Source: Mitsuaria sp. PDC51
GTDB lineage: Bacteria > Pseudomonadota > Gammaproteobacteria > Burkholderiales > Burkholderiaceae_C
NCBI RefSeq assembly: GCF_900113225.1
Contig: NZ_FOZE01000001.1
Location: forward strand, 868,001-932,000
Direction of reading: 5' to 3'
DNA length: 64,000 bases
Each line of letters begins with the position of its first letter. Positions within the stretch are counted from its first letter, which is position 1. A model generated the notes under the pieces. The model saw only the letters and a program-made list of their open reading frames with translations, had not been told where the DNA came from and made no database searches. Below are positions 52,952 to 61,831 of the stretch, in pieces. The position numbers and the translations under genes are program-made.

Positions 52952-54615
52952 ACGTCAAACGCTTTACCGCCCGCAATTCCCGCGAAGCCATGGCCCTGGT
53001 CCGCCAGGCCTTCGGCGACGACGCGGTCGTGCTCTCCAACAAGCCCTGCCCGGAAGGCGTGGAAGTGCTGGCGATGGCGCCGGAAGGCATGTCGCAGATC
53101 GAGCGCGTGGCCGCCCAGGCGCCCCGCGCCGCCGCCGCGCCGCGCCAGGCCGCCCAGCCGCAGCGCCAGGAAGCGCAACCGCGCCAGGCCCTCAAGCAGC
53201 GCCTGGCCGCGTCGCCGGCCCCGCAGCGCGCGGAGCCCGGCTTCGGCGCCTCGGTCGGCGAGGACGTCAACGCGATGGCCATGAGCACGCTGTCCTTCCA
53301 GGACTACGTGCGCGAGCGCATGCTCAAGCGCCGCTCGGCCGAGCTCAACGGCCTGCCCGATCCGATGATCGACGAGCCGGCGCCCCCCGCCTACGCGCAG
53401 GCGCAGATGAATGAATCGGTCGCCTCGATGGCCGCGCAGCGCGACCAGCGCGCCCGTGCCGCGATGCAGACCCTGGGCGCACGCCGTGTCGACGAGCGCG
53501 CGTATGAACAGCCCGCTCCGGCGCCCGCGCCGCGCATCGTGCCGCCGGTGCTGCGCGACGAGATCCGCGTGCAGCAGCCGGTCGCCGACCTGGGCGGCGT
53601 CGGTGGCGGCTTCGGCGGCCATCCGCTGAACGACATGCCCGCGTCGTCGCGTCGCGAGCAGGAAATGATGTCCGAGCTGCGCGCCATGAAGGGCATGATC
53701 GAGGAGCGCTTCGGCGCCCTGGCCTTCATGGAGAAGCTGCAGCGCCAGCCCGCGCAGGCCCGCCTGACGCAGAAGCTGCTGGACGCCGGTTTCTCGCCCG
53801 CGCTGGTGCGCAAGCTGGTCGAGGGCCTGCCGGCCCCGATGACCGAGGAATCGGAATCGCAGGCCTGGGCCTCGAACGTGCTGGCCCGCAACGTCCACAC
53901 CGCCGAGCAGATGCCGGCGCTGGAAGACCAGGGCGGCGTGTTCGCGATGATCGGCTCGACCGGCGTCGGCAAGACGACCACGACGGCCAAGATCGCCGCG
54001 GCCTTCGCCACCAAGTACGGCGCGAGCCAGCTGGGCCTGATCACCCTGGACGCCTACCGGATCGGCGCTCACGAGCAGCTGCGCGCCTATGGCCGCATCC
54101 TCGGCGTGCCGGTGCACACGGCGCATGACCGCGCTTCGCTGGAAGATTTGCTGGAGCTGCTGGCCGGCAAGAAGATGGTGCTGATCGACACGGCCGGCAC
54201 GGCCCAGCGCGACAGCCGCACCGCCGAGCTGCTGGACATGCTGGCGCACAAGAGCATCAAGCGCATCCTGGTCGTCAACGCGGCGCAGCAGGGCGAGACG
54301 ATCGAGGACGTGGTCGGCGCCTGGCGCGGCGCGGAAGCGCAGGGCGTGATCCTGTCCAAGCTGGACGAGGCGGTGAAGCTGGCCCCGGCGCTGGACACGG
54401 TGATCCGCCACAAGCTGCGGGTGCTGGGCGTCACCAACGGCCAGCGCGTGCCGGAAGACTGGCATCGCCTGTCGTCGCAGGCCCTGGTGCAGCGCGCGCT
54501 GCGCAGCCACGGCCAGTCGGCCTGGCGCATGGACGCCTCCGACGTCAACCTGATCTTCACCGCCGGCTCCGTCGGCGCGTCGGCCGGCGCAGCCTCCCCC
54601 ATGGGCCTGAACTGA
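52948..54615 (+). CDS. flhF: Flagellar SRP-like GTPase FlhF
   Basis: A 555-residue GTPase that sets the site and number of polar flagella. An N-terminal basic domain (MNVKRFTARNSREAMALVRQ) and Pro/Gln/Ala-rich linker are followed by the NG domain: Walker A GSTGVGKTTTTAKIA, LDAYRIGAHEQLRAYG, DTAGT and ILSKLDE. It is coupled to flhA by an ATGA overlap. Its presence suggests polar placement. A partner FlhG lies downstream but is degenerate. Confidence 0.96.
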   Translation: MNVKRFTARNSREAMALVRQAFGDDAVVLSNKPCPEGVEVLAMAPEGMSQIERVAAQAPRAAAAPRQAAQPQRQEAQPRQALKQRLAASPAPQRAEPGFGASVGEDVNAMAMSTLSFQDYVRERMLKRRSAELNGLPDPMIDEPAPPAYAQAQMNESVASMAAQRDQRARAAMQTLGARRVDERAYEQPAPAPAPRIVPPVLRDEIRVQQPVADLGGVGGGFGGHPLNDMPASSRREQEMMSELRAMKGMIEERFGALAFMEKLQRQPAQARLTQKLLDAGFSPALVRKLVEGLPAPMTEESESQAWASNVLARNVHTAEQMPALEDQGGVFAMIGSTGVGKTTTTAKIAAAFATKYGASQLGLITLDAYRIGAHEQLRAYGRILGVPVHTAHDRASLEDLLELLAGKKMVLIDTAGTAQRDSRTAELLDMLAHKSIKRILVVNAAQQGETIEDVVGAWRGAEAQGVILSKLDEAVKLAPALDTVIRHKLRVLGVTNGQRVPEDWHRLSSQALVQRALRSHGQSAWRMDASDVNLIFTAGSVGASAGAASPMGLN

Positions 54616-54636
54616 CCGAACGACACCCCTCTTGAC

Positions 54637-54680
54637 TCCCTCGCCCGCTTGCGGGAGAGGGTCGGGGGTGAGGGTGGTGG
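54637..54680. repeat. REP-like palindromic element
   Basis: The pattern CCCGCTTGCGGGAGAGGG followed by GGGGGTGAGGG is a type of intergenic repeat seen in many GC-rich proteobacteria. It folds as CCCGC-TT-GCGGG. Confidence 0.6.
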
Positions 54681-54703
54681 CCGTCCCCGAACGCCTCGAA
54701 CCT

Positions 54704-54724
54704 GGGAAGAGCCATGCTCTTCCC
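54704..54724 (+). terminator. Perfect inverted repeat, possible flhF terminator
   Basis: GGGAAGAGC-CAT-GCTCTTCCC is a perfect 9-bp stem, followed by TTCTGTCGTT. It could end flhA-flhF transcription or bind a regulator. Confidence 0.5.
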
Positions 54725-54997
54725 TTCTGTCGTTGGGGCTTTGTTAACCCGACGCTGCAGCATGGTGGTCAACTTGTCCTGTGCGCGACCCAGGCCGGCA
54801 ACGGCCTGAAGTCGCCGGGCCAGAGGCAAGCGAGGGCGAAAGCGGCAGAGAAAAGCGGGGTGTTTCCCCCTTTCAATTCCGCGTCGAAGGGTGGCCCCCG
54901 GGGCGAAACTTCCGGTAACGGCTCCAGCAATGGCGCTTCTCTGTCAGAGGGAAACGACCGCTGGAACCCAACACGTAAGACGACACAGAGCAGCCCA

Positions 54998-55819
54998 ATG
55001 CGCGATTTCAGCAATGCTCCCAAGGACCAGGCCGACGGCCTGCGACGCCTCTTCGCCACCGCGCGGGTGCGGGTGGTGCCGGTGGTGAGCAATCCGCATG
55101 TCATGGGCAGCGGCGCGCTGCTCGAAGGCATGTGCGCCGCCTTCGCCGAGCTGGGCCTGCACACGCTGGTGGTGGACGCCGGCGAGCAGGCCTCGGCGCC
55201 GTCCGACCTCGCGGCGGTGGACCTGGCGGCGTGCGTGGAGCCGCTGTCGGCCAAGGTGTCCTTCCTGGCCGCGCGCGGACTGCCGCTGCGCTACATCAAC
55301 GCCAACGGCTCGGCCGCCCAGTTCCTGGAAGCGGTGACCGACGCGGCCCCGTTCGCGGACGTGATCCTGCTGCACGCCAGCGCGGCCGAACTGAGCCGCG
55401 TGCTGGTGTCGCGCGAGGTGCGTCCGGTGCTGCTGGCCGACACCGACGTGCAGAGCGTGACCTACGCCTACGCCGGCATGAAGTGGTTGACGCAGCGGGC
55501 GGGCCTGATGGTCTACAGCCTGCTGCTGGCCTGCAATCCGCAGCTGCGCCTGGCCGAGCGGATCGCGCAGCAGCTTTCGAGCTGCGGCGATGGTTTCCTC
55601 GGCGCGGTGCTGCGCGAGTGGGCCTGCCTGGATCCCCGCCAGCCGGTGACGGCGCCGCTGACGCACGAGATGCGTCACATGGCGCGCGAGCTGCTGCTGG
55701 CGTCGGTGCCTGGCGCGGCGCTGGACAGCGCCGCCGATGCGATGCCGCTGCGTCCGCGGCCGATGTGGCAGCCCAAGGCCGGCCGCGCCCCGCAAGGCGT
55801 GACCCTGGCTGCGCATTGA
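54998..55819 (+). CDS. Degenerate FlhG/FleN-like protein lacking the P-loop
   Basis: A 273-residue protein with the fold and context of FlhG, the MinD-like ATPase that limits flagellar number. The N-terminal DQADGLRRLF matches the FlhG peptide that activates FlhF, and SVTYAYAGMKWL matches the later MinD-family helix. The Walker A site is lost: VVSNPHVMGSGALLEGM stands where SGKGGVGKT is expected, with no lysine. It is probably an FlhF activator that no longer binds ATP normally. It sits between flhF and fliA, the conserved slot. ATG at 54998. Confidence 0.85.
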   Translation: MRDFSNAPKDQADGLRRLFATARVRVVPVVSNPHVMGSGALLEGMCAAFAELGLHTLVVDAGEQASAPSDLAAVDLAACVEPLSAKVSFLAARGLPLRYINANGSAAQFLEAVTDAAPFADVILLHASAAELSRVLVSREVRPVLLADTDVQSVTYAYAGMKWLTQRAGLMVYSLLLACNPQLRLAERIAQQLSSCGDGFLGAVLREWACLDPRQPVTAPLTHEMRHMARELLLASVPGAALDSAADAMPLRPRPMWQPKAGRAPQGVTLAAH

Positions 55820-55840
55820 CCCCGGATGGGAGACGAGACG

Positions 55841-56554
55841 ATGTACACCGCCAAGGGTCAACTCGACAACAACTCGCTGATCCGCCAGTACAGCCCGCTG
55901 GTGCGCCGCCTGGCGCATCAGATGATCGCCAAGCTGCCGGCCAATGTGGAACTGGACGACCTGATCCAGGTCGGCCTGATCGGCCTGACGGACGCGCTGT
56001 CGCGTTTCGACACGGCGCAGGGCGTGCAGTTCGAGACCTTCGCGACGCAGCGCATCCGCGGCGCGATGCTCGACGAGCTGCGCGGCAGCGACTGGATGAG
56101 CCGCGGCAACCGGCGGCAGCAGCGCTCGATCGAGAGCGCGGTGCACAAGCTCGAGCAGAAGCTGGGCCGCCCGCCGCAGGAATCGGAGATCGCCGCGGAG
56201 ATGGGCATCTCGCTGGGCGAGTACCAGGAGATGCTGGGCAAGGTGCGCGGCACGCAGCTGGTTTATCTGGAGGACATCTCCGGGGATGACGACAGCGACG
56301 ACTACCTCGACCGCCACGTCAGCGACGAGTCGGCCGATCCGATGTCGATGCTGCGCGACCACCGCATGCGCGAGGCGCTGGTGGAGGCCATCAAGAACCT
56401 GCCGGAGCGCGAGGGTTACGTCATGTCCATGTACTACGAACATGACATGAACCTGAAAGAGATCGCCGCCGTGCTGAAGGTGACCGAATCGCGGGTGTGC
56501 CAGCTGCACAGTCAAGCGATTGCCCGATTGCGCGTGAAGCTGCGCGACTGGTAA
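55841..56554 (+). CDS. fliA: Flagellar sigma factor FliA (sigma-28)
   Basis: A 237-residue sigma factor with region 2 (YSPLVRRLAHQMIAKLPANVELDDLIQVGLIGL, shown here by position about 16-48), region 3 (GRPPQESEIAAEMGI) and region 4 helix-turn-helix (LKEIAAVLKVTESRVCQLHSQ). It transcribes the late genes. The start at 55841 has GGAG 8 bases upstream; an in-frame ATG at 55826 lacks one. It follows the FlhG-like gene by 21 bases. No flgM is in the window. Confidence 0.97.
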   Translation: MYTAKGQLDNNSLIRQYSPLVRRLAHQMIAKLPANVELDDLIQVGLIGLTDALSRFDTAQGVQFETFATQRIRGAMLDELRGSDWMSRGNRRQQRSIESAVHKLEQKLGRPPQESEIAAEMGISLGEYQEMLGKVRGTQLVYLEDISGDDDSDDYLDRHVSDESADPMSMLRDHRMREALVEAIKNLPEREGYVMSMYYEHDMNLKEIAAVLKVTESRVCQLHSQAIARLRVKLRDW

Positions 56555-56578
56555 AACGGGCCGCACAGCGGCCGCAGT
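56552..56578 (+). promoter_or_regulatory. Weak FliA-type promoter of the soluble receptor
   Basis: TAAA and GCCG are separated by exactly 15 bases, overlapping the fliA stop codon. Outside those cores the match is poor. It would give a 27-base leader. A GGCCGC-ACA-GCGGCC hairpin lies between. Confidence 0.3.
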
Positions 56579-56611
56579 CCTTGTGGTCCAAACACCATGG
56601 GGGAGCGTCCG

Positions 56612-57988
56612 ATGTGGGACTCATTGCGCAGGCGAGCCGGGAAGGCGTCGCCTGACGCGTCGGAGGGCGGCGCCGGGATCGGTCCGCGCGAGCCGACGAT
56701 GCAAGGCAAGACCACCACCGTCGTCCGGGAGCTGTCGGGCGGCGTGTCCAAGCTGGGCCGCGACGCGGCCGAAGTCCGCGGGCTGCTGGAGGATACGCAG
56801 AAGGTCGTGACCTCGCAGGCGCAGGCGATGCAGGCGCTGGGCGCGGAGCTCGAGCAGGTCCGGCACGCGCAGGACGGCATCAACCAATCGACGAACCAGA
56901 CCCGCGAGGCGGTGGAGCGCGCACGCACGGCGCTGTCCGGCGTGGGCGACGAGGTCGGCGAGATCGTCTCGACGCTGCGGCTGGTGAGCGACGCCGCGTC
57001 GGAGATCACGAAGATCGCGTTGCAGACGCGACTGGTCGCCTTCAACGCGTCGGTCGAGGCCAAGCGCGCCGGCGAGGCCGGACGCGGTTTCGGCGTCGTG
57101 GCGGACGCGGTGAAGGACCTGGCGGCGCAGGTCGAGGCGTCCTCGAAGGCGATCATGGGCACGGTAGGGACGCTGGACTCGCGGATCGAGAGCTTCAGCC
57201 GCGAGCTGCGGGCGGACGGCGCGGGAGGTGCCGCGCAGAGCAAGATCCACCAGGCCTTCGCGGATGTGGAGGTCGACGTGGACCTGATCGCCAAGTCCGC
57301 GCAGGAGAGCCAGGCGACGACGCAGCTGCTGGCGGCGCGCTCCGGCGAGCTGGGTGTCGAGATCCAGCAGGCGATGCGCAAGCTCGACTCGGCCTTCGCC
57401 TGCAGCGACCGCTTCCTGCGGCTGTCGGAGCAGATGATCGAGCAGATCGCGTCGAGCGGCGTGGAGGTCGAGGACTCGCCGTACATCCAGGCGGTGCAGG
57501 AGGCGGCCGCGGAGATCTCAGCGCTGCTCGAGCGCGCGGTGGCGGAACGCAAGATCGACGCCGCGGCGCTTTTCGACGAGCACTACCAGCCGATCGCCGG
57601 CACCGATCCCCAGCAGTTCACCACGCGCTTCACGCAGATCGCGGACCAGCTGTTCCCGCAGGTGCAGGAACGGGTGCTGACTTTCTCGGACAAGGTGGTG
57701 TTCTGCATCGCGGTCGACCGCAACGGGTATGTCGCGACCCACAACAAGCGGTATTGCCAGCCGCAGCGGGCCGGGGATACGGCCTGGAACACGGCCAACA
57801 GCCGATATCGGCGGATATTCAATGACCGCACCGGGTTGGCGTCGGCTCGGAATCAACGGCCATTCCTCCTTCAAACCTACCGCCGCGATATGGGCGGTGG
57901 GAATTTCGTGCTGCTCAAGGAGGCGTCGGCGCCAGTCACCGTTGCCGGGAGGCATTGGGGTGGGGTGAGGTTGGCGTTCGGGTTCTGA
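56612..57988 (+). CDS. Soluble chemoreceptor with a C-terminal sensor domain
   Basis: A 458-residue receptor without membrane segments. The signalling domain is in the N-terminal half (TKIALQTRLVAFNASVEAKR and GEAGRGFGVVADAVKDLA), followed by about 100 helical residues and a C-terminal Cache-like domain (about 340-458; FCIAVDRNGYVATHNKRYC, NDRTGLASARNQRPF). This order is opposite to normal receptors and suggests a cytoplasmic signal. There is no WETF tail. The start at 56612 has GGGAG upstream. The 3' part of the gene is less GC-rich. Confidence 0.88.
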   Translation: MWDSLRRRAGKASPDASEGGAGIGPREPTMQGKTTTVVRELSGGVSKLGRDAAEVRGLLEDTQKVVTSQAQAMQALGAELEQVRHAQDGINQSTNQTREAVERARTALSGVGDEVGEIVSTLRLVSDAASEITKIALQTRLVAFNASVEAKRAGEAGRGFGVVADAVKDLAAQVEASSKAIMGTVGTLDSRIESFSRELRADGAGGAAQSKIHQAFADVEVDVDLIAKSAQESQATTQLLAARSGELGVEIQQAMRKLDSAFACSDRFLRLSEQMIEQIASSGVEVEDSPYIQAVQEAAAEISALLERAVAERKIDAAALFDEHYQPIAGTDPQQFTTRFTQIADQLFPQVQERVLTFSDKVVFCIAVDRNGYVATHNKRYCQPQRAGDTAWNTANSRYRRIFNDRTGLASARNQRPFLLQTYRRDMGGGNFVLLKEASAPVTVAGRHWGGVRLAFGF

Positions 57989-58313
57989 GTCCGACGCGGA
58001 GAAGGCGGTTGCGGCGCTGATTCAGGCGTGAAACTCGGCTGCGGGAACTGGTTGTCCCCTGACTTGCAAGTGGGGCGGCGGTGACCGGTGGCGGTGATTG
58101 CGCGCCTGGCGTCGCGCGGACCAGAATGGATCCAGGTGCTCAAAACACCGTTGAATCAGTGGCCGCCGTCTGCGGTCATCTCGGAATGCCCGTTTACGGG
58201 CGAGATGGACCTTTCCGCGAGGAAGGTCGCACGTTGGTTTGACCGTGTTTTGACATCTCGCCCACCCGCTCATGGACGTCCCTCAACGTTGCTTATTGAA
58301 GGCCCTTCATCCG
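57989..58313. other. Intergenic region before the acetyltransferase
   Basis: About 325 bases with no gene. A GACCTT stem loop with one bulge lies at 58207-58227; no clear promoter was identified. Confidence 0.4.
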
Positions 58314-59000
58314 ATGTTTTCACCGACCTCGCAAACCGCCGGCTTACTCGACTCCGGCGTCCTCGAGCGCTCCGTTGCTGCTCAGGCCTGGACCTACGGC
58401 TGGGCGATTTCCCGGGATACGCCAGCGCCGATCCAGCGGGCCGGATATTGGGAAGTCCGCGTCGGAAAGCCGGAGCAAACCACGCGATACGTCCTGCCGC
58501 ATCTGGATCGCGAGGTCCTAAAGCAACTCGTTGCCGATGAGCCCGCGGCCGGCACCTGGCTGAAGGTCTGCGCGCCGCTGGAGAGCGTGTCGCCGTTGCT
58601 CTCCAAGGACTGGAAGATCCACGCGCCGGAGTTCCTGATGAGCGTCGCGCTCGCACGCAGCGCCGAGTCGCTCGCAGCGGGTTACCGCGTCCATATCGAA
58701 CGGGTCGGCGCGCTGCTGCGGGCGACCGTCCTCACCGAGGACGGCGACCTTGCGGCGAGCGGTCAAGCCGCTCTCGACGGCGCCTTCGCCACCTTCGATC
58801 AGATCGTGACCGATGAAGCGCATCGGAGAAGGGGACTCGGACGGAGCGTGATGGCGGCGTTGACGAATGGCGCGCTCGATCACGGGGCACGGCACGGCGT
58901 GCTGGTGGCGACCGAGGCGGGCGCCGCGCTGTATGCCGTCTTGGGCTGGGCCACGGTGTCGCCGGTCACGGCGGCTTCGATGCCGGTGGAGTTGGGCTGA
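58314..59000 (+). CDS. GNAT family N-acetyltransferase
   Basis: A 228-residue protein. The C-terminal half is a GNAT domain with the acetyl-CoA motif RRRGLGRSVMAAL, preceded by FDQIVTDEAH and followed by GVLVATEAGAALYAVLGW. The N-terminal 100 residues are not recognised. The start MFSPTSQ at 58314 is preferred; the ATG at 58272 is in frame but has no binding site. Substrate is unknown and there is no link to motility. Confidence 0.85.
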   Translation: MFSPTSQTAGLLDSGVLERSVAAQAWTYGWAISRDTPAPIQRAGYWEVRVGKPEQTTRYVLPHLDREVLKQLVADEPAAGTWLKVCAPLESVSPLLSKDWKIHAPEFLMSVALARSAESLAAGYRVHIERVGALLRATVLTEDGDLAASGQAALDGAFATFDQIVTDEAHRRRGLGRSVMAALTNGALDHGARHGVLVATEAGAALYAVLGWATVSPVTAASMPVELG

Positions 59001-59019
59001 GCGTTTCGTACTGACTCGA

Positions 59020-60192
59020 TCACGCGACAACGGCGCGCGGAATGAACCCTTGGTCCGTCAGCGCCTTGATCACGCCGCGCAGCAGCGTGCTGTTGCTGAA
59101 TCCGATGGTGTACTGACGCGCCTCCCGATGGGTGGGCTGGAGCATCCCGTTCGCGAGCAACTTGCGAATCTGATAGGTGCGCTGAGCCGGTGAACTCTTC
59201 GGCATGGCGTCGGCGAGGTCTGCCGACCTCACGACCTTCCGGAGAACGGCAACCCTCAGAACGCTTTCCTCTTGCTCGGTGATCCATTGCCGTTCGCGCG
59301 CGTGGGCGATCGCAGGAAGCAGGATCTCGGCCGTGAGGTTCCGGTAATCGGCCAAACGGTCGACCTTGTTCAACTCGTCTCTCACACCAGTCAACACATA
59401 GGTGCACCACGTCTCGAGCGCGGCATCCGTCCCCTGGTCTGCCAACGAAAGCATCGCGTAGTACTTCTCCCGGTCAGCGCAGAACACCGCCGCTGGATTC
59501 AATAGACGTCCGTCCTCAGCGGTCATTCGGAATCCGTACTTGATGAGGAGCGCATAGGTGAAGAGGCGCACAACGCGGCCGTTGCCGTTTCCGAACGGAT
59601 GGATCCAGGCAAAGCGATGGTGCGCGAGGGCCACCTTCATCAGGTCGTACTTGCGCTGGTCGTCCCGATTGACGAAGTCGACCAACTCTCCCATGTAGGC
59701 CCCGATCCGGACGGCATCCGGGGGCGCGTGCTCGGACATCGCGATGCCGACCGACCCGCTCCGGTAGGCCCCAGGCGTCTTGTCGCCTTCGCGCTCCAGT
59801 CCATCGACCGTCATCGCGTGAAGACCGCGGATGAAGTGTTGGCTCAGCGCGGAACCGGGCTCGAGCCCCGCGTCGATCTCGTCCATCGCATGCTCGATGT
59901 TGGCGATTTCCCGCAACGAGTCGATCTCTTGATCGGCACGTTGCAACGACGCAGGCCCCCCGAACTTGGTCTCCACGTAGTCCGCCAGCGTGGTGTGGTT
60001 GCCTTCGATGCGGGCGGAGGCGAGGCTCTCCAGCAGATGGAACACCTGCTTGAGTTGCATGAACACCATCGGCGGCGTCGTTCCGTTGAGCTGCAGTCGT
60101 CGCAGGTGTTCCAGGTCGGTGAGGACGTCCAGCAGCGGCGACGAGAAGCTGGGATTGAGGAGCCTCAGCGGATGGTCCAGAAAGGTCGCCAT
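59020..60192 (-). CDS. Fic family protein
   Basis: A 390-residue protein with the Fic active site HPFGNGNGR in [15 protein letters not shown], so it probably transfers AMP to a protein. The inhibitory motif SARIEGN (S/TxxxEG/N) lies near residue 58, as in class II Fic proteins that carry their own inhibitory helix. The C-terminus looks like a winged helix-turn-helix (residues about 300-385). The start at 60192 has no ribosome binding site. It is convergent with the acetyltransferase by 20 bases and AT-richer than the flagellar block, suggesting transfer. Confidence 0.93.
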   Translation of the reverse strand: MATFLDHPLRLLNPSFSSPLLDVLTDLEHLRRLQLNGTTPPMVFMQLKQVFHLLESLASARIEGNHTTLADYVETKFGGPASLQRADQEIDSLREIANIEHAMDEIDAGLEPGSALSQHFIRGLHAMTVDGLEREGDKTPGAYRSGSVGIAMSEHAPPDAVRIGAYMGELVDFVNRDDQRKYDLMKVALAHHRFAWIHPFGNGNGRVVRLFTYALLIKYGFRMTAEDGRLLNPAAVFCADREKYYAMLSLADQGTDAALETWCTYVLTGVRDELNKVDRLADYRNLTAEILLPAIAHARERQWITEQEESVLRVAVLRKVVRSADLADAMPKSSPAQRTYQIRKLLANGMLQPTHREARQYTIGFSNSTLLRGVIKALTDQGFIPRAVVA

Positions 60193-60230
60193 GTGTGGAG
60201 GAAGTGAAATGGGTGAATTCGATATGTTGA

Positions 60231-60259
60231 ATTTGATGGGAATTCTTTAGTCGTGACAA
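60231..60259 (-). promoter_or_regulatory. Probable sigma-70 promoter of the Fic gene
   Basis: On the minus strand TTGTCA-N17-TCAAAT, in an AT-rich stretch, with transcription starting near 60224 and a leader of about 30 bases. Confidence 0.5.
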
Positions 60260-60469
60260 TAACTTGGCGATGTAGCCATCCCGCAGTAAGTTGAATCACG
60301 TCGGAGCGGATGTTGAATCGATGGACCTGTGCCAGTCGGATTCCGCTCTGTTTGACGAGCACCCAGAGCGTGTCCGAAGCACCTTTTGCCCTGCGCTGGT
60401 GATACAAGGTCGCGTTCATCGCTCCGCCGGCAGGCTGCCCCAGGCATCAATCCTGCTGCCCCGTCGCCG

Positions 60470-61771
60470 ATGCCCTTGATCGACTCCTCCGCACCCCCCG
60501 ACCCCCGCGCCGCCGACCTCCGCCGCATGAAGCTGGTCGCGCTGGGCTGCCTGCTGGCCTCGCTGGCCGGGTTGGCCGTCAGCCTCGTGATGGGGGCCCG
60601 GGGCCCCTGGGCTTGGCTCAAGGCCTTCTGCGAAGCCGCCGCGATCGGCGGGCTGGCCGACTGGTTCGCCGTCGTCGCGCTGTTCCGTCATCCACTGGGG
60701 CTGCCGATCCCGCACACCGCGCTCATCCCGCAGGGCAAGCACCGCATCGCCGACAGCCTGGCCGAGTTCGTCCGGGACAACTTCCTGCATCCCGAGGTGC
60801 TGCTCCAGAAGCTCGAGATCCTCAACCCCGCCGAGCGCCTCGGCCAGTGGCTGCGCGAGCCGGACAACCTCGCGCAGGTCACCGGCTCCGTCCGCGCCAT
60901 GGCCATCGAGGGCATCTCGCTGCTTCACGAGCAGGCGGTGCGCCGCGCCATCGGCGAGTTCCTCGTCGCACGCGCGCTGTCCTGGAACGCCACCGCCACC
61001 GCCGCCTCGGTGCTGGACGTGCTGACCAAGTCGGGCCGTCACCAGGACGTGCTCGACGGCGCCTTGTCCAAGCTGCGCGACTACCTGGCCACGCCCGAGG
61101 TGCGGATGCTGGTCGCCGCGCGGCTGGTGAAGTTCGCCCGCGCGCAGTGGCCGAAGGCGACCTCCCTCGTCGACACGATCGCCAACGTCGACAAGATGGC
61201 CGACAGCCTGTCCGACAAGCTCGCGCTGCAACTGGTCGAGGAAGTGCAGACGGCGCTGTCGCAGCCCGATCACTCGGTGCGGCGGCAGTTCGATGACTGG
61301 ATCCACGAATTCATCGAGCGCCTGCGCCAGGACCCGGAGTTCGCGCGCGAGGTGAACGCGATGAAGGACCGCGTCGTCCAGAGCGACGACGTCCGCGCCT
61401 ACCTCGACGGCGTCTGGACCGAAGTCCGCGCCACCATCGAGCGCGACCTGCAGCGCGAGGACTCGGTGCTCATGCGGCACCTGGACCATTCGCTCGCCGG
61501 ACTCGGCGACCGGCTGAGCCGGGACCCGTCGCTGGTGGAGGCGATCAACGCGCATGTGCTGTCGGCCGCGGGCCGCATGGTCGGCGGCATGCGCGAGGGC
61601 GTCACGCGCCACATCGCGTCGACGGTGAAGTCCTGGGACGACCGCAGCCTGGTCCGCCAGATCGAGCTGAGCGTCGGCCGCGACCTGCAGTTCATCCGCC
61701 TCAACGGCACGCTGGTGGGCGGCGTGATCGGGCTGCTGCTCTACGCGGTGACGGTGGTGATGCAGCGGTGA
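60470..61771 (+). CDS. DUF445 membrane protein
   Basis: A 433-residue DUF445 (YjiN-type) inner-membrane protein. Two N-terminal hydrophobic segments (LVALGCLLASLAGLAVSLVM and AAIGGLADWFAVVALF) and one C-terminal helix (LVGGVIGLLLYAVTVVM) flank a long helical cytoplasmic region. The motif GGLADWFAVVALFRHPLGLPIPHTALIP is the family signature (positions about 53-80). Function is unknown. The ATG at 60470 fits the family; codons upstream do not. Confidence 0.92.
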   Translation: MPLIDSSAPPDPRAADLRRMKLVALGCLLASLAGLAVSLVMGARGPWAWLKAFCEAAAIGGLADWFAVVALFRHPLGLPIPHTALIPQGKHRIADSLAEFVRDNFLHPEVLLQKLEILNPAERLGQWLREPDNLAQVTGSVRAMAIEGISLLHEQAVRRAIGEFLVARALSWNATATAASVLDVLTKSGRHQDVLDGALSKLRDYLATPEVRMLVAARLVKFARAQWPKATSLVDTIANVDKMADSLSDKLALQLVEEVQTALSQPDHSVRRQFDDWIHEFIERLRQDPEFAREVNAMKDRVVQSDDVRAYLDGVWTEVRATIERDLQREDSVLMRHLDHSLAGLGDRLSRDPSLVEAINAHVLSAAGRMVGGMREGVTRHIASTVKSWDDRSLVRQIELSVGRDLQFIRLNGTLVGGVIGLLLYAVTVVMQR

Positions 61772-61779
61772 GGCGCCAA

Positions 61780-61821
61780 GCGTTGCCGATCATGCAACGG
61801 GCGTTGCGCAATCGGCAACGC
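61780..61821. repeat. Nested inverted repeats between convergent genes
   Basis: GCGTTGCCGAT and ATCGGCAACGC form a perfect 11-bp stem enclosing a second stem (GCAACG with CGTTGC). It lies between convergent genes and may end transcription both ways; no T tract. Confidence 0.6.
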
Positions 61822-61831
61822 CCGAGGGTGC

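Larger units (their letters stand above)
54616..54997 (+). other. Intergenic region between flhF and the FlhG-like gene
   Basis: An unusual 382-base gap, since flhF and flhG are normally adjacent. It holds a REP-like element, a perfect 9-bp palindromic stem and no recognisable gene. The frame of the downstream gene is open through it, but that part has no family similarity and the ATG at 54998 begins the conserved DQAxGLR region. Confidence 0.6.

Noticed and set aside
60165-60419. An 84-codon minus-strand frame upstream of the Fic gene
   Set aside because: It overlaps the Fic start and its promoter, has no binding site and no similarity I recognise; it could be a gene remnant but cannot be supported.
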